From Salvator merianae (Eukaryota > Chordata > Lepidosauria > Squamata > Teiidae): DNA of 64,000 nucleotides. Shown here piece after piece: positions 11,631 to 23,984 of the stretch. Where the stretch lies: NCBI GenBank assembly GCA_003586115.2, contig QVOM02000072.1, positions 3,376,361 through 3,440,360 on the forward strand, written 5' to 3'. The stretch's first letter is position 1; each line of letters starts with the position of its first letter. Under the pieces are notes generated by a model. That model was not told the origin of the DNA. It saw nothing but the letters and a program-made list of their open reading frames with translations, and did not search any database. A program made the position numbers and the translations under genes.

Positions 11631-12012
11631 GGGCCCATTCACATTTTGGTGTTAGTGAGGGTCTGGATGCTCACTACCACAGCGTGTCTGCATTTTGTGG
11701 AAGCCCAAGCACTTGGTAGCATCTGCAGCTGTGGACAACAAAATTGAAGTCCACAGCTGTAGTGGGAGCAGCTGAACTGCTCCCAGTATGCAGCGTTCGC
11801 AGCTACTTCCTGGTGTGAACGCTGCAGGCCACTGCACGGTTGTGGCTGTGTACTTGTGCACCATGTCCCCAGTCACCATGGCAGTGCCTGGATATTTCCA
11901 CGGCTGCTGTAATGGCGAGTGGGAGATCCCATTTCCAGGCTATTTCAGCCTTCACAGTGCGGATGGCTGCTGCACCGTGGCGACTGTTCTACCTTGGAAT
12001 GTTCAGATTCAA
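11631..12012. mobile_element. GGGCCCATTCACA-ended MITE, right end decayed
   Basis: It starts GGGCCCATTCACATTTTGG and contains the family blocks CACAGCGTGTCTGCATTTTG, GTCCACAGCTGTAGTGGGAG and, near the right, CTGTTCTACCTTGGAATG, shared with 18736-19035 and 50937-51614. The terminal GTGTGAA...GCCC is no longer recognisable. Confidence 0.65.
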
Positions 12013-13983
12013 AAATTCCAGGGTGGAAAGCACAAAAAGGCCTTTTTTTTGCAGTGAACTGGGGGCTGATCTACTGCAGTTCTGCAACAAGAGGTTCAGT
12101 GCAAGCAAAATGTATTTTCTAGTTACCACTCTGACCTTCCCTCCCACTTATGCTGATTTGCAATTGCCCACTCTTTAGAAGAGGCAATTTTGTTGAAGAG
12201 AATTATTTGATCCAACAGGCATACTGACATTTGATACTCTTAATTTGTTAATACTGTATTCACTTTTTTGTATGCAATATTTCATAAAGCCTGAAATACT
12301 ATGTATTAAAATAGTTGCTTAATGGCAAAATGTTTGGCTAATAATGTCAGAGCAGTCAAGCTAGACCAGCTCAAAGGCGTATCTAACTAGATACCTCTAA
12401 GAAGGCGTTAAACCAATCAGGAGCCCTCTCCTACTTTCGCTACTATCATTCATTGCCCTTCTGTTGCTCTTTTGCATGTTCATCCTTATTGGCCAGAGTG
12501 TCAGATGAGGGTAATCATAATTAGCTATATGGGATTTTCTTGGTGTTTTTTAGCAGATCAGTTTCTCTGCTAAACATTTTAATGAAAAGTGTGTATGTGA
12601 GACTGTGTTTATAAGTCCAGCCAGCCACCCCAATAAAATAGGCAGTACCTCAGGTTTTTAACACTGACTTTTGCTTGCTTCCTGGCCAAGACGTTTAATG
12701 CTGAGTGGGATACCATTAACTATGGCCTCATATTATTTGTGAGAGCCTACTTTCCTTCTGAGTTAGAATTCCAGCCCACCCCTGGACGAACTCAAAGCAA
12801 GGGTCAGACAAGATGATGAATGAGCCCTGAAGGTTATTTCTGGCTATTATAGTCTTTTACTGGAGCTTTCCCCCACTTCTCTCCTCCCACAAAACAGAAT
12901 AGATTTGTTGACCTTAAAGTTAACTTCTAACTTTAAGCCTCTTTATCTTTATATCCCTTTTCTTTAGTCCTGGGGAAGAAGGTACAACAAAGCATAGTTA
13001 CAGAGATTTGTCCCCTAATTTCCATTTGGCTTGAATAGAAGGCTATCCACCCTTTGTGTATACAACAGAGGAATCCCACTTGTTGACTGTAGATTTCCAG
13101 ATCACCATTTGAGCTTGTTTGACCGACACTGCTAGGAGTTCAGTGCAGACCTATCAGAAAATATCAGCATTTGGGATATGTAGGGTGTTAAAATTCTAGA
13201 CTGTCAGGATTTGTGGTGAGAACAATGTTTAGTAACTCTTATCAAGTAAGGATCTGATATTCAATTTGCCTCTTAGATTCCCCCACCCCTGCCTTTCAAC
13301 ATTAATGTTTAGCTATCACTGCTACGGATAAATGCTCGACAACGCGGGAAGCAAAAGGTGTCCCAGTACCACTCCTTGCCAGATGTAGGCCCTAAAGCCT
13401 TTCCCAGTGAAAGACACCGCCTGCCAGCTAAACTCACATACCATCACTTTGGGATGGGGCACAAAAATGGGATAACACCTGCTTTCACACCCCCTGCCTC
13501 AAAACAGGTTTTTGGCAAACACTGCAGATTCTGTTGCTGGTGCTTTCAGGCTGCTATGCTGGCTACAGGAAAACATAGTCATGAAGTGATGAAACCTGAT
13601 AGAAACAAATTTCATATTAAATCACAGCCATTCAGTGTGGCACGACCATATACCTGCCAGGCTGATGTTTGAGTAGCCAGTCTCTGTGCCTCACTGAAAC
13701 CGGCAACCCAGTGGTGGGTAGGTACAGCCTTAAATATGAATGTATGTGAAGTCTTGGAGATGCATTAAAACCAAAGAAGGGATTGCAAAGGGCTTAAACA
13801 TGGCCTAGGGTTGAAAGTTGACACAGTGATCTTCAAGATGATAATACTTAAGTGACCTATACTCTACCATAGGATGGTAAACCTGTCAGTCTCATCCAAA
13901 TTTCGGAAACACAGCAAAATTTATGTTGCTCTGAGAATACTGATTTTCTCCATGGTTCAGAATCTGCTTCTCACTTACAGTGT
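12013..13983. other. No recognisable gene
   Basis: AT-rich unique sequence. The 104-codon stop-free stretch at 13358-13672 has no recognised domain and no splice or promoter context. Confidence 0.45.
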
Positions 13984-14533
13984 GGGCCTTTTCGCACTGA
14001 GCTCCGTAGTCCGTTCCCAGTAGTTGGCTTCGGACCGGAGTGGTTGGAGAACGCTGGCTGCCCTTCGCGCTTCCAGCCAGAGGAACAGACCCGAAGCCGA
14101 CCAGCAGAGGGAACAGTGCGAATGGCATCCGCTAGTTCCGTACCACACTCCGTACCATCGAGCTCCGCTTCGTAACCAGAGAGCTCCTTACGGAGCCGGC
14201 TTCGTAACAGCAGCTAGGCTGCCATGCCCAAAAGGCTATCCTGGGCACGAAGCATCGTACCGGGGTGTGAAGCATCGTACCGGGGTGTGAAGCTTCAGAC
14301 CACACATGCCATTGCAAACGCAGACGGGAGTGCGAAAGCACCGTGCCCAATCTTCGCTCCATCACACAGGTCGGAATGAAGACAAGCTTTTACTTGTCTT
14401 GCCTTACCCAGGATCAGGTACGAATCGGGTACGATGTGGTTCGGATCGGGTGAGGCGCGTGCCCGCGGCAGTGCGAAAGCTCCGTTCCAGCGAACGGACA
14501 AGAACGTTCCACCGCTGTAGCGCGAACAGGCCC
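13984..14533. mobile_element. GC/CpG-rich inverted-repeat element, GGGCCTTTTCGCAC...GCGCGAACAGGCCC
   Basis: Left end GGGCCTTTTCGCACTGAGCT and right end GTAGCGCGAACAGGCCC form an imperfect inverted repeat of the family also seen at 27368 and 53100. The interior is very CpG-rich and holds a 20-bp unit (AGCATCGTACCGGGGTGTGA) twice in tandem at 14251-14290. The several short reading frames do not resemble a transposase. No clear 3-bp target duplication is seen (TGT against GGA). Confidence 0.7.
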
Positions 14534-17500
14534 GGAGACTACTAAGACCACTGTCTGTTGTCAGTCAGTAATACAACTCTGCCTAAGACACATGAGATAG
14601 ATTCTTAAGTAGATCAACTAGCTACATTCTGCTTTTCAAGCATGCCTTGTACAATACAGGATCATATAGTATACTTTTGCTTTTAAACACTGGGTAAAGT
14701 AGGACTTCAATTTTTTAATAGATTTCTGGAATATTTTAGTAATGTAATTTGGCTTTTGAGATACTATGGACTTACTGTACATTGGTGGTCTAGAATGTTA
14801 TGATATATCTATTTTGTAACAAAACACATGCAGCAACGATTTAGGAATCTGGATTGGAAAATGCAAATGATCATTGGAAAGCATGGGGCTTGTGCTCAGA
14901 CCAGAATCCATATCTGCTAGATGGCATGGAAAACATACACACACACATGTACCTTGGTCTGCTGACTTCAGTCTTCGATGTTACCTACTTCTTGCAAAAA
15001 CCCTCTTTGGTTTAGTGATTTGTGTCAACTTAATCCCCTCAACCTGCAGCAGGAAGATACCACTTGAACTAATAGTGTTACTACTCTGGACAAGGAGAGC
15101 TGCCAGATTAATATACTAATGTGGGTACCCAAATTTAATAGCTTATTTAATCACTGCAACTTATTTACCTGGTCTAGAAAAACTTGAATGTTGGTTTTTT
15201 TATTCACTCCTATTTCTGGCCAAACATCCGTTCTCTAAAAGTCAACTCCTTGAGGATATGTTTTAGAGCATGACCATGTTCTCCTCCCTTCAGTGTCCTT
15301 GCAATCCTCCAAGGTCCATCGCTACATCCTTGTTGCTACCAAGGTCCAATGGACTTTTCTTCTGATGACACCATTGTATGTCCATCATCTTGCATCCTTC
15401 AAGATTCAACCAGAGCTGAACTTCATGTAATTAGCATGCGTCTGGGTTGTAGAAAACTGTGGGTAAACCACTTTGCTGAAATCACTCCAGGGACAAGACT
15501 TACTGTACGTTAGTAACTGTGACCTCACGATTCCCATTGTACCATTGCCACAGAGGTGTACAATTGGGTTTTCATGACATCTAGTGATGGCAGCTGTTTC
15601 CAAAGGCATGTAAAGCCGATTACCTACTGAATTCCTGGGTCCTATATATCACCCTGCTGGTACCAATAAGCCAGGAATTCACCAGACAACTGATAGTTCA
15701 ATTGCCTCAAAGCTTTACAACTTGTTCAGTAATTTGTGTGAGCATGCTCGTACTTTGACAACACTTTTGTTTCTCTAAGAAGATTGTCCTTGACCAAGAG
15801 AAAACCCCGGCAAGGTATAAATCCTTCTGGTTCTGTGTTTCCTTCAGCCTTCTTCCCATCCACTTTGCTTAAACTTTACTCTTCCTTTCTTCCTGCTTTT
15901 ACCATTCAAATTATTAAGAACCAACTCCTTTTTAATGAAAAAGGATGTTATGGCTTGGCACAGTCACCCTAATTAATTTCAGAGGCACAACTGATATAAA
16001 ATGATGAGGAACAACGGTTGGTAGAATTGAAATGGCAAATCATAGAAAGACGAGTTCATTACATTGAGAGACTCGGACCTGGAGTGCCACCTCTCCAGCT
16101 GCTATATTGGATTCAACTAGACCTTATCTGCTGATCCACTCTTAACAACAGGTCCACACACATGATCTGCCTGAGCTCTCATTTCTGTTTCTCTGCTTCG
16201 CCTCTAGTCTGGGAAACAATGGGAACCTTTACTTTGCGTTCTTTTTGCTGCAGTTATAGTAGAAATTTCTCTGTGATACAAGTTATTTGTTTCCTTTGGG
16301 AACTTCACTCTTCGAGTTGCTGTTACTATTTGACTAATTCACCCAACTTTGAATACTGTTTTGAATATAGTTATACTTTGAATAAAGTGTGCCTTTTACC
16401 TTTAATAAAGCAAATTTTGTATCAAAATCAGCCAAGTTATTTTCCCTTCCCTTGGATTGGCTCCAGTCTAGTCACCAGTCAAACCTAATCTTTAGTCCTT
16501 AAAAATTCTGTTTGGTGGAGAGCTGCTAATCACATATAGAGAGCAATTCCCATAACAGGAACATCTCTCCATGGTACCATTGGCACACTTGTAGTCTTGG
16601 TCTCCCCATTGCAGTGCCATTGTCTTGGCTGCCTGAGTATTGTCTCTGCAAGGCCTTTGACTTATATTAATAGCGTGGGCCTCCATGGTTCTTCTTTCTT
16701 CCATTGTGCTTGTAGGTGGCAATTTCTGGCATAGCACAGTTTTGCACTACATGGTGGTTTGTGGGCACCTAACCACAGTGTTATATAAGGGATGACTAAA
16801 CTCCCATCCAGAGGTCTGCTTGCTTTTTTAAACTCCAGCTGCAGTTTCAACAATTTTGCTTAATTTAATGGACAAGAAATTCTATGTACAATAGACAAAT
16901 ATATTCTTTTCCCTTCCACTGTCGCTGACCCCAAGGGTGCTGTGTTTAATATTTCTTTTCAAAGGTGTCTAGACATTTTTTATTCTTTTTTTCTTGACTT
17001 GCATTCTTATGAGTGAAGACATAGATGCTATTTCTCTTTATCTGTGACTTCTGTGCTTTATCTAGAACTATAAAATTTTGTAGTATATATATGTATATGT
17101 ATATTTGTATTGTGAAGTGATGGTCTTTAGAAAAAATGAAAAGGGGACAGCCAAACATCATGATATGAAGAGGAGATTGATTTAAAACTTTTTCCAGCTT
17201 TTTCATTTTCTATATGTAGAATTTAATTAGTTAACTATTTGGACTCTATTTCCTGAATCTCCCCCTCTTTTGAAATAAACAGAGATAAAATGCAACTAAA
17301 ACATAAGTGTGTTTTCCTAGGAAAATATTGCTTTTTCTTCATTCATCCTATGTATATGTGTACTCCTTCAGCTTTTATGTTCTGGTTCCTAACCATTTCT
17401 CGTATAATATTACTTGCTGTTGCTGTTCCATAGCTCAACTTCTTGATGGACACTCTAATTGGATTTTTACCTTACAGTCTATTTTATCTCCTGTGAACAC

Positions 17501-18155
17501 ATAATATGAACCTTTAACCTATCTTTGCACTCACCCAGTTCTGGTTATTCATAACACTTCTATATAGCTCTGTAGTCCTCTTGCTTAGTACCCAATTTGC
17601 AGTTGCTGGTGGGGGTTGCTAGCGTTCATGTTTCTTTTGACAGGTGGCAAATAAAGGGGTTTAAACTAGAAAAGCTATTTCTAATCTCATTCACTGTGTT
17701 GTTATTGTGTTGTTCTAATCTTCTTTGCTATTTGTAGCCTATGCAATGGTACAGAGATCAGTGTGCTTTGAAACACAAAGTAAATTTCTCTGTTTTGTTC
17801 ATAATGTTTCTCAGGCTACAAATGCAGCATCTTGGTAGCCAAGGCTGCACAAAAACTTCCCACTAGATACAAGCAGGTTCAAGGCAGCAACCAACAAAAC
17901 TGTTGTTCAGTAGAAGAAGTGGGTTTTTAAATGTTTTCTCTCACATAGCATTGTTCCCTCCATCACTGTCCCAGAAACTGTGTATTTTTGCTGAAGGCAC
18001 AGAAAAGCATGTAACAAATTCTTCCTGGAGTTTTGTCTGCAAGAATAGTATAGAATTCTCCATAGGCCATCGCAGCCAGATAAATCACAGCCAGTTCTTG
18101 GAAGAATAAAGAATTACTTACCTTCATAACTGGGTATAATAAAGTATGGAACCTA
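14534..18155. other. Long stretch without recognised features
   Basis: AT-rich sequence with only a short (AC)n tract near 14937-14947 and a TATATATGTATATG tract near 17085-17105. No exon, RNA gene or nameable repeat. Confidence 0.5.
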
Positions 18156-18330
18156 GGGCCTTTTCGCACTTGTTGTCTAGTGAGTGTCTGCATGCTTACT
18201 AAGCAAGTGCATCTGGCCCACGCGGCGACTCGCGTGATTGGAAGCAAACTCTAACTGCTCCTGATCATGCCTAAGTGCACGGTCACACCACAACATGATA
18301 GTCCATCTTAGGAGGACAAGGAACTTAGGC
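18156..18330. mobile_element. GGGCCTTTTCGCACTTG-ended MITE fragment
   Basis: The left end GGGCCTTTTCGCACTTGTTG is clear. The interior TAGTGAGTGTCTGCATGCTT...AAGTGCATCTGGCCCACG matches the family layout. The right end is decayed (a TCCATCTTAGGAGG remnant near 18300). Confidence 0.55.
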
Positions 18331-18700
18331 CATTTCACACCTACATTGGGGGGAGGCAAGGAGGTTCCAGGGACAGTGCAGCCATATCGCAGTCGGCAAT
18401 AGGTGGGTGAGGGCATGATGGTCAGGCCAGCTCAGGTTCCCCCCTCTGACTCTGATCCCCAGGGCCTGCAGGCTGCTTTCCACATGCAGTGGGACACCCT
18501 TCCCAAGGCAACACAAGGTGGCTCTATGGGCAGTGCAGCCAGATTGCGGCCAGCAGTGGCCAACTTACATTGTCCCTTCCAGCTCCAGATGCCAGAGCCT
18601 GCAGGCTGCACTCTGAATAAAGGATAATCCCAATTGGGGGGGGGGGCGGGGAGATAGTCCACAAAAGAAACGGAAATGCATTTTGGCGTATGATCCCTGA
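18331..18700. repeat. GC-rich block with an imperfect ~130-bp tandem duplication
   Basis: Two diverged units each run from a CAGTGCAGCCA-like start (near 18375 and 18531) to GCCTGCAGGCTG (near 18464 and 18598). A run of ten Gs (GGGGGGGGGGCGGGG) closes the block near 18637-18651. It begins AGGCCATTTCACACCTAC near 18329, similar to the MITE termini nearby, so it may be the interior of another element whose right end is lost. Confidence 0.4.
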
Positions 18701-18735
18701 GGACTGAGGACAGCCTGAAGATGGATTAAAGATAA

Positions 18736-19035
18736 GGGCCCTGTTCGCACTTTAGTGCAAGTGACTTCTGGACACTTCTGTGCTTCTGGACGCTCACTAG
18801 CACAGTGCATCCACATTTTGTGGAGGCCCCAGCAGTTGAGAGCGTCTGCAGATCCTGATTGCTATTAGTTGTGGGCAACTAAAATTTTGTCTACAGCTGT
18901 AGTGGGAGCAGCTCCAGTATTTGCACTGCGAGTGCTGAAGCCTTGTCCTGGGCTGTTCCAGCCCTCGCAGTGTAGATGACCAGTATACTGAATGAACTGT
19001 TCTACCTTAGAATGGGATAATTGTGAACAATATTT
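18736..19035. mobile_element. GGGCCCTGTTCGCAC-ended MITE, right end truncated
   Basis: It starts GGGCCCTGTTCGCACTTTAG, then carries the shared block CTCACTAGCACAGTGCATCC and the AGCTGTAGTGGGAGCAGCTC block. Near 19000 it has the CTGTTCTACCTTAGAATGGG module that marks the right end in 50937-51614, but the terminal GCCC is absent. Confidence 0.65.
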
Positions 19036-21064
19036 TTAGGCAGTTTAAAAGTAAAAGTGGATTGCTTCACATCGGGGATATTCACATTCATACTTCTTGT
19101 AAATCTGTTAGAGCAACACACCCAAATTTTAATACATTCTAGCGCTAAAAAATACATTCCAACTTTTCAGAAAATCCAGATAATGCTGAGGAAAAATCTT
19201 TGGCATATGATGACTTCACCTTGGAGGTTGATGACACATGCATTAAAACCTAGTTGTAGAAGGATCCTAAATTAAGAAAAAATGAAGTTAAGCACTTTGT
19301 ATGGGTGTTGCCAGGGATTATTTCATTTTGTTGTCTCTTTCCTTCTTAGCTCCTGCTTAAACAGTACCTAATTTTGACCGATGTCCTGTGGAGGTAGAAG
19401 TTACTCTGAGATCTGCATAATCCTCACTTCTCCTAGCTTTGCAGGTCTGAAGTTAGGACTGTGCTTCGAGAGCATATAATTAAAATTATGTATGTACATT
19501 TTCTTATCCTCTATCTATATTTATACTTGTGGAAGAAGCCCTTATGACTTTGGAATTTCAGCATTTCTTTTGGCTAAGCCTGCAAACTCAATTTCTCAGC
19601 ATCATGGTTTTTATAATCCATGTAGATTTTTTTCAGTACAGATGATCATGATAAACACTATGCTTCAGCCTGGTTCAAAGACTTATTTGCATTTATTGTT
19701 TACATTTTACACTACCCTATACCTGACAGTTTGGGGATGGTTTGTAAGAAAAATTTACCAGTTAAAATTGTTAACACTAAAAAGTATAGCACCAGAGTAG
19801 TAAAAATGAAATGAACAGCCAAATTGCTAGGCAAAGAAGTGACAAAAATGTCCAACCCTGGTAGCCCCTATTCCAGCCCTTACAACAGAAATATAGAAGT
19901 ATTAAGAAGTAGGGGCTAAAATGATGACAAGCTTGTTTTCATACACAGGTCAGCATGACTAGTCAGGTTTATTTATTTATTTGGCTTACAATGAATTAAC
20001 TATGATGACTAAGTCTGAGTCAGCTTAAATATCTGCTTCTGTTCTCATTTCTAACTTGTCTTGCTGAAGCCAGTGATGCAATATCATTTGGACAGGCAAC
20101 ATTCAACGATGCCCCATGAAGGCTAGTTACATTTCTTTCAGGTGTACTTGTGTTTCATTAGTAGACCTAAAATTAATTTCATACTCCTAACCATACATTT
20201 ATTGTTTTGGCAACTTAATTTTGTCTTCACGTTACACGCTTATTTGCAATATGGTGGCAGTAAAACTAATTCAGCATGCAAATACACAGTAAGGGTTACT
20301 GAGATAGGTATTATATAAATTTACATTTTTGTTGTATTTTAAATTTAGTGAGCAGTGAATACAACAAATATACTTGCATATTATACTCATCAAAGAGATG
20401 ACTCATTCTGGAGTAAGCAATTTACAATCAACTTAAATTTGGCCCTGCAAATTTTAAAGTTGGCTTTGCTCAAATGTTCAATTCTGAACATTCCAATTGA
20501 GAAAAGGTCCTAAATGAAGGCTGCAATTCTATTCCAACCCACATAAAACTGATCTCATGGAACTTAAGGGGATATGTAAATATAAACCAACAGAAAGAGG
20601 AAGGAGAAAGGGAAGTGGACTCAAGTGCTGAGTTTCTGAGTCTACTAGGATGCTGTCTAGTTGCCCTTTGGAACCTACATTCCTTGGTTAATGGAAAGAA
20701 ATAGAAGCCTCTGGTTTCTTGCCTACAGTAACACCAGATGGTGAGAGAGGAGGAAAGATGCATAAACTCAGCATGTGCAGGTTCATAACACTGAACCAGG
20801 AGTGTTTAGCATTAAGGGCAAATGAGACAGCCATGATCCTTAGATGTTCTAAGTATGGGCTACTGACCTAAAATGCAAAGAGTGACTGGTGAAGGACTGT
20901 AATTTCACATGGGAAAAATATGTTGAAGATAACTACTGGTAGAAGGAGAATATGAAATCCTTACTCTAATCAGCCAGGAAGGAAGTGGCCAAAGTGAAGG
21001 GGAATACGGTATATCAGAGGAAACAACATTTAACATCGTTGATTGATAGCATAACTGACAGTAT
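19036..21064. other. AT-rich stretch without recognised genes
   Basis: A TTTATTTATTTATTTGGCTT tract near 19970-19986 may be the tail of a minus-strand LINE. Otherwise no nameable feature. Confidence 0.5.
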
Positions 21065-21412
21065 TCAGAAGGCCCTCCTGAATTGTCCTGCCTCCTTTAG
21101 TTGTTGAGGAGGTGGGAACCATGCAGGAGAAGGCCTTTTTGGTGGTGGCCCCAGATTGTGGAATAGTCTCCCCCCTGTGGCATGCAAGGCACCTTCAGTT
21201 AATAATTCAGAAAACTATTAAAAACACACTTATGTACTCTGGCCTTTGATTGAAATAAGAACACATCTTCCCTGCCTCACATTCAATTATTATTTTAGTA
21301 TCTTATTATTTTTAATATGTTCATTTTGTATTCTGTTTTCTGTTGCTGTTACCCGCCCTGAGACCTTTGGATATAGGGCGGGATAAATATGCAAATAAAT
21401 AAATAAGTAAAT
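21065..21412 (+). mobile_element. L2-like LINE 3' end
   Basis: The coding remnant GAGAAGGCCTTTTTGGTGGT and GGCCCCAGATTGTGGAATAG corresponds to the C-terminal RAFSVVAPxLWNSLP segment of L2/CR1-clade ORF2. The 3' UTR ends CCGCCCTGAGACCTTTGGAT, ATAGGGCGGGATAAATATGC, then AAATAAATAAATAA. The same tail occurs at 63020-63075. Confidence 0.8.
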
Positions 21413-21515
21413 GGTATGGTTTGGGGTTTTAAGTTACATTCCACCCTCTGATGCAGCATCCCTTGTTTTTAAATACAGTAGTTAGATCTTTTGTTTGCTT
21501 CATTCCTTTATCTAA

Positions 21516-21878
21516 AAGCTTGATCAGATGGCCTTAGTAAAGCAGCAGGCTTATGCTCTTGTGACACATGTCATGCAGTTGCATGTGGACGTTGTCAATG
21601 TTTCATTGCAGACACACAGAAAGGCATGTGAAGTGGGGGGCTTTGCACTCTCCGGATGCTTCTGCAGTGCTCTCCTCCTCCTGTGCCAGTTTCAGCATTC
21701 ATAGGACACTTTTTACCAGCACCACAGTGGAGCGATCAGCCATATTTGAGGCCGTAAAGCACCTTATGTGGCTGTAAAATGTGCCACGCAGTGTGATCCA
21801 GTGCCAGAGCAGCAATGAGACATGGGACAGTGTGACGGGGCCCAGGAGAGACTTCCACCAGCCTGTCTGATCCCAGCC
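21516..21878. mobile_element. 363-bp MITE, AAGCTTGATCAGAT...GTCTGATCCCAGCC, TSD TAA
   Basis: Left end AAGCTTGATCAGATGGC and right end reverse complement GGCTGGGATCAGACAGGC form an imperfect inverted repeat around a shared GATCAGA core. TAA flanks both sides (21513-21515, 21879-21881). The GATCAGA core links it to 9988-10339 and 42622-43582. No coding capacity. Confidence 0.65.
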
Positions 21879-22151
21879 TAATTATCTTGGAATGATTCTG
21901 CTTTATTTTTCATGCTAGGAAAAGTAGGATATTTACAAGCAGAGGCAGGACTTCTTACTTCCTTTATGTTGTTATCTGTTTGTTTAGGTGGTTGCCTAGC
22001 ACCTACCAGGAGGCCCATCAAAATCTGCTTGCAGTCCTAGTGTCAGGCCCTCCTGATTACAAGCTGTTTTTCATACGGCTTCGTTTCCACAAATCATCAC
22101 ATAATACAAATCCGTGTTTTGCAAGTATTCCTTACCTATCAAAAACTTTAT

Positions 22152-22170
22152 TGTTATTATTATTATTATT
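22152..22170. repeat. (TTA)n microsatellite
   Basis: Short run of TTA triplets, about six copies. Confidence 0.85.
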
Positions 22171-22563
22171 TAGAATTTATTTTAAGCAAAAAAATATATA
22201 ACATATCTTCTACAATGTAAATTATCCTTCGTTACAATACCATCTTGCAACTCTAAGTAGTTCAACAAATAGAAACTCATACACCAACTTTGCGCACAAT
22301 TGTCTAATGACCCAAACTTATCAGTAATCAGTAAACCAATCATTCCATTAACACTGTGATATCTCATAATTTTTCCACCAATACTGTACACAGAGACTAG
22401 TAGGTAGAGGGAATGAGTGTATTCGCAACATGAATTTTAACAACATTTCCCACTTCTTAATTAGTACAACCAAGGTTGCTTTACTTTCAAAGGAGCTGAT
22501 ATGATAAACATTTATATTATCTACTATATATGTCAATGGTGGTGTTGTGCCTAAAAGAAGTAT

Positions 22564-23047
22564 TGTTAGCAGGCCCACCACCTGGAGCATTCAGGCCAGA
22601 GACAAAGTTGCTCCAGGATGAAAGTAAGTTTTATTTACCAGCAAATAAAGGACGCTCGTGGCTCTTGTCTCAAAGCAAATGCCAAAGCAACAAGCTTTCC
22701 AAGGGTCATTTATAGTATTTCTATTACAACTTACTTCTGATCCACAGCTTTCTATTGATTACTTTCTGGTTGGGCAACAGCCTAGATCATTACATGTTCA
22801 TGACCATGCATAAAATAGGTCTTCATACATTGCATGTCCATGCTAATTACTCTTTACATCTCTAGGTGTTGGGTTTAAACCCCCAGCCCTCTATTATTCA
22901 CACACACACACACACATTTATGACTTCCCACGTGGATGTGGATTTCTGTATTACTTGTTCCTGTTCTTTGTGGTTTTCTAGCTTACTTCTGCAAATGTCT
23001 GTTAGCTATGTGGTAACTGAGGTCAGGTACCTTTGCAAGTCCCAACA
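22564..23047 (-). mobile_element. LTR-like unit (candidate solo LTR), minus strand
   Basis: On the minus strand the unit begins TGTTGGGACTTGCAAAGG and ends GGGCCTGCTAACA, so its ends are TGTT...AACA. A TATA-like CTATAAATGACCC lies near 22705-22720, and an AATAAA polyadenylation signal follows about 75 bp later (near 22636-22646). This is the usual LTR order of a promoter, a short R region and a U5 of roughly 70 bp. The upstream (U3-like) part carries a (CA)n tract at 22899-22916. No internal retroviral gene is adjacent, and no exact target duplication is visible (AGTAT against CCTTG), so the ends could be slightly off or the flank mutated. I infer an old solo LTR of an endogenous retrovirus-type element. 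Confidence 0.5.
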
Positions 23048-23409
23048 CCTTGAGGATGGTCTATTCACTTCCGAGTTACAAGCCTGTAAAAGCAGGAAGC
23101 AGAAGCAGAAAATAGCAATATACAATGTATTCTGTTAACTATATCCCTACAACAAGCAAAGTTTCAAAAGCATATTGCAAGATTACTTGCTCCTTAGCCC
23201 TCCTTGCACCTCAGTGATATGGAAGGGGGTCCCAGTGCACCAATATAAGTCAGTGGTGCCACAGATGCTAAATTGCAATTCTGGAATTTCACTATACATG
23301 TAAATTGCCAGAGCAAGCTGTACACAACCAATATATATGAGGGAAGTTGCAATTTAATGATTGTATAAGGGCAAAACTGTGCTCTATAAAAATGTATTAT
23401 GTAAGAAAC

Positions 23410-23480
23410 AACTGTATTTATTCATGGCATTTATACCCTGCTTTTCTTCTCAAAAACCCAAGGCAGATACACCATTTCTC
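23410..23480 (-). mobile_element. L2-like LINE tail fragment, minus strand
   Basis: TGTATTTATTCATGGCATTT followed by ATACCCTGCTTTTCTTC is the reverse complement of the GGGCGGGATATAAAT...AATAAA tail type. Confidence 0.4.
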
Positions 23481-23523
23481 CTCTCCAGTGAACTTCCATG
23501 GGCATGAAAGGAATGGAGTCTTA

Positions 23524-23984
23524 AGCTATTTCTACACTGTGTGGGTTATCAAATAACCTTGCTCACAATGGGTTGGGCTTGCTGGTGGCCTGTGCTAAGG
23601 GCTGTCCACATTACAGGAAGCCCAACCCAGCCCAACAAAAGCTCCCAGCCTCCACAGTTGTGGGATGCCCAGAAGTGGCACAATTCCAATGCTGCTTCCT
23701 GGTGTTCAGCAAATGGTGGCAGGCATCTCAGCTGTGGTATACCAAACCATCTGCTCGTGTGATGTCCACACATGAGCAGCTGGTCCAGTACAACAGCTGG
23801 AGCACTGCATGTGTTGAGATGGGCTATGGCACCATTTTCACGTCATGGCCCACTCTAGCACCTCATGCAATGCAGATACAGAATTCTACTGAGAGGCAAG
23901 CCTCCCGGTAGACTAGTTGACGATGCAGACTAGGCAGGCCAGGTGCTCTATTGGGAAAATCTACTGGCCAGTGTGGAAAGGTCC
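23524..23984. mobile_element. 461-bp MITE, AGCTATTTCTACAC...GTGTGGAAAGGTCC, TSD TTA
   Basis: Left end AGCTATTTCTACACTGTGTG and right end GGCCAGTGTGGAAAGGTCC are inverted repeats with a few mismatches. TTA flanks both sides (23521-23523, 23985-23987). Open frames cross the interior on both strands, which reflects low stop density rather than coding; no motif is seen. Confidence 0.7.

Noticed and set aside
22899..22916. CRISPR-like or satellite repeat
   Set aside because: Simple (CA)n dinucleotide run; the window is eukaryotic and no spaced repeats were seen.
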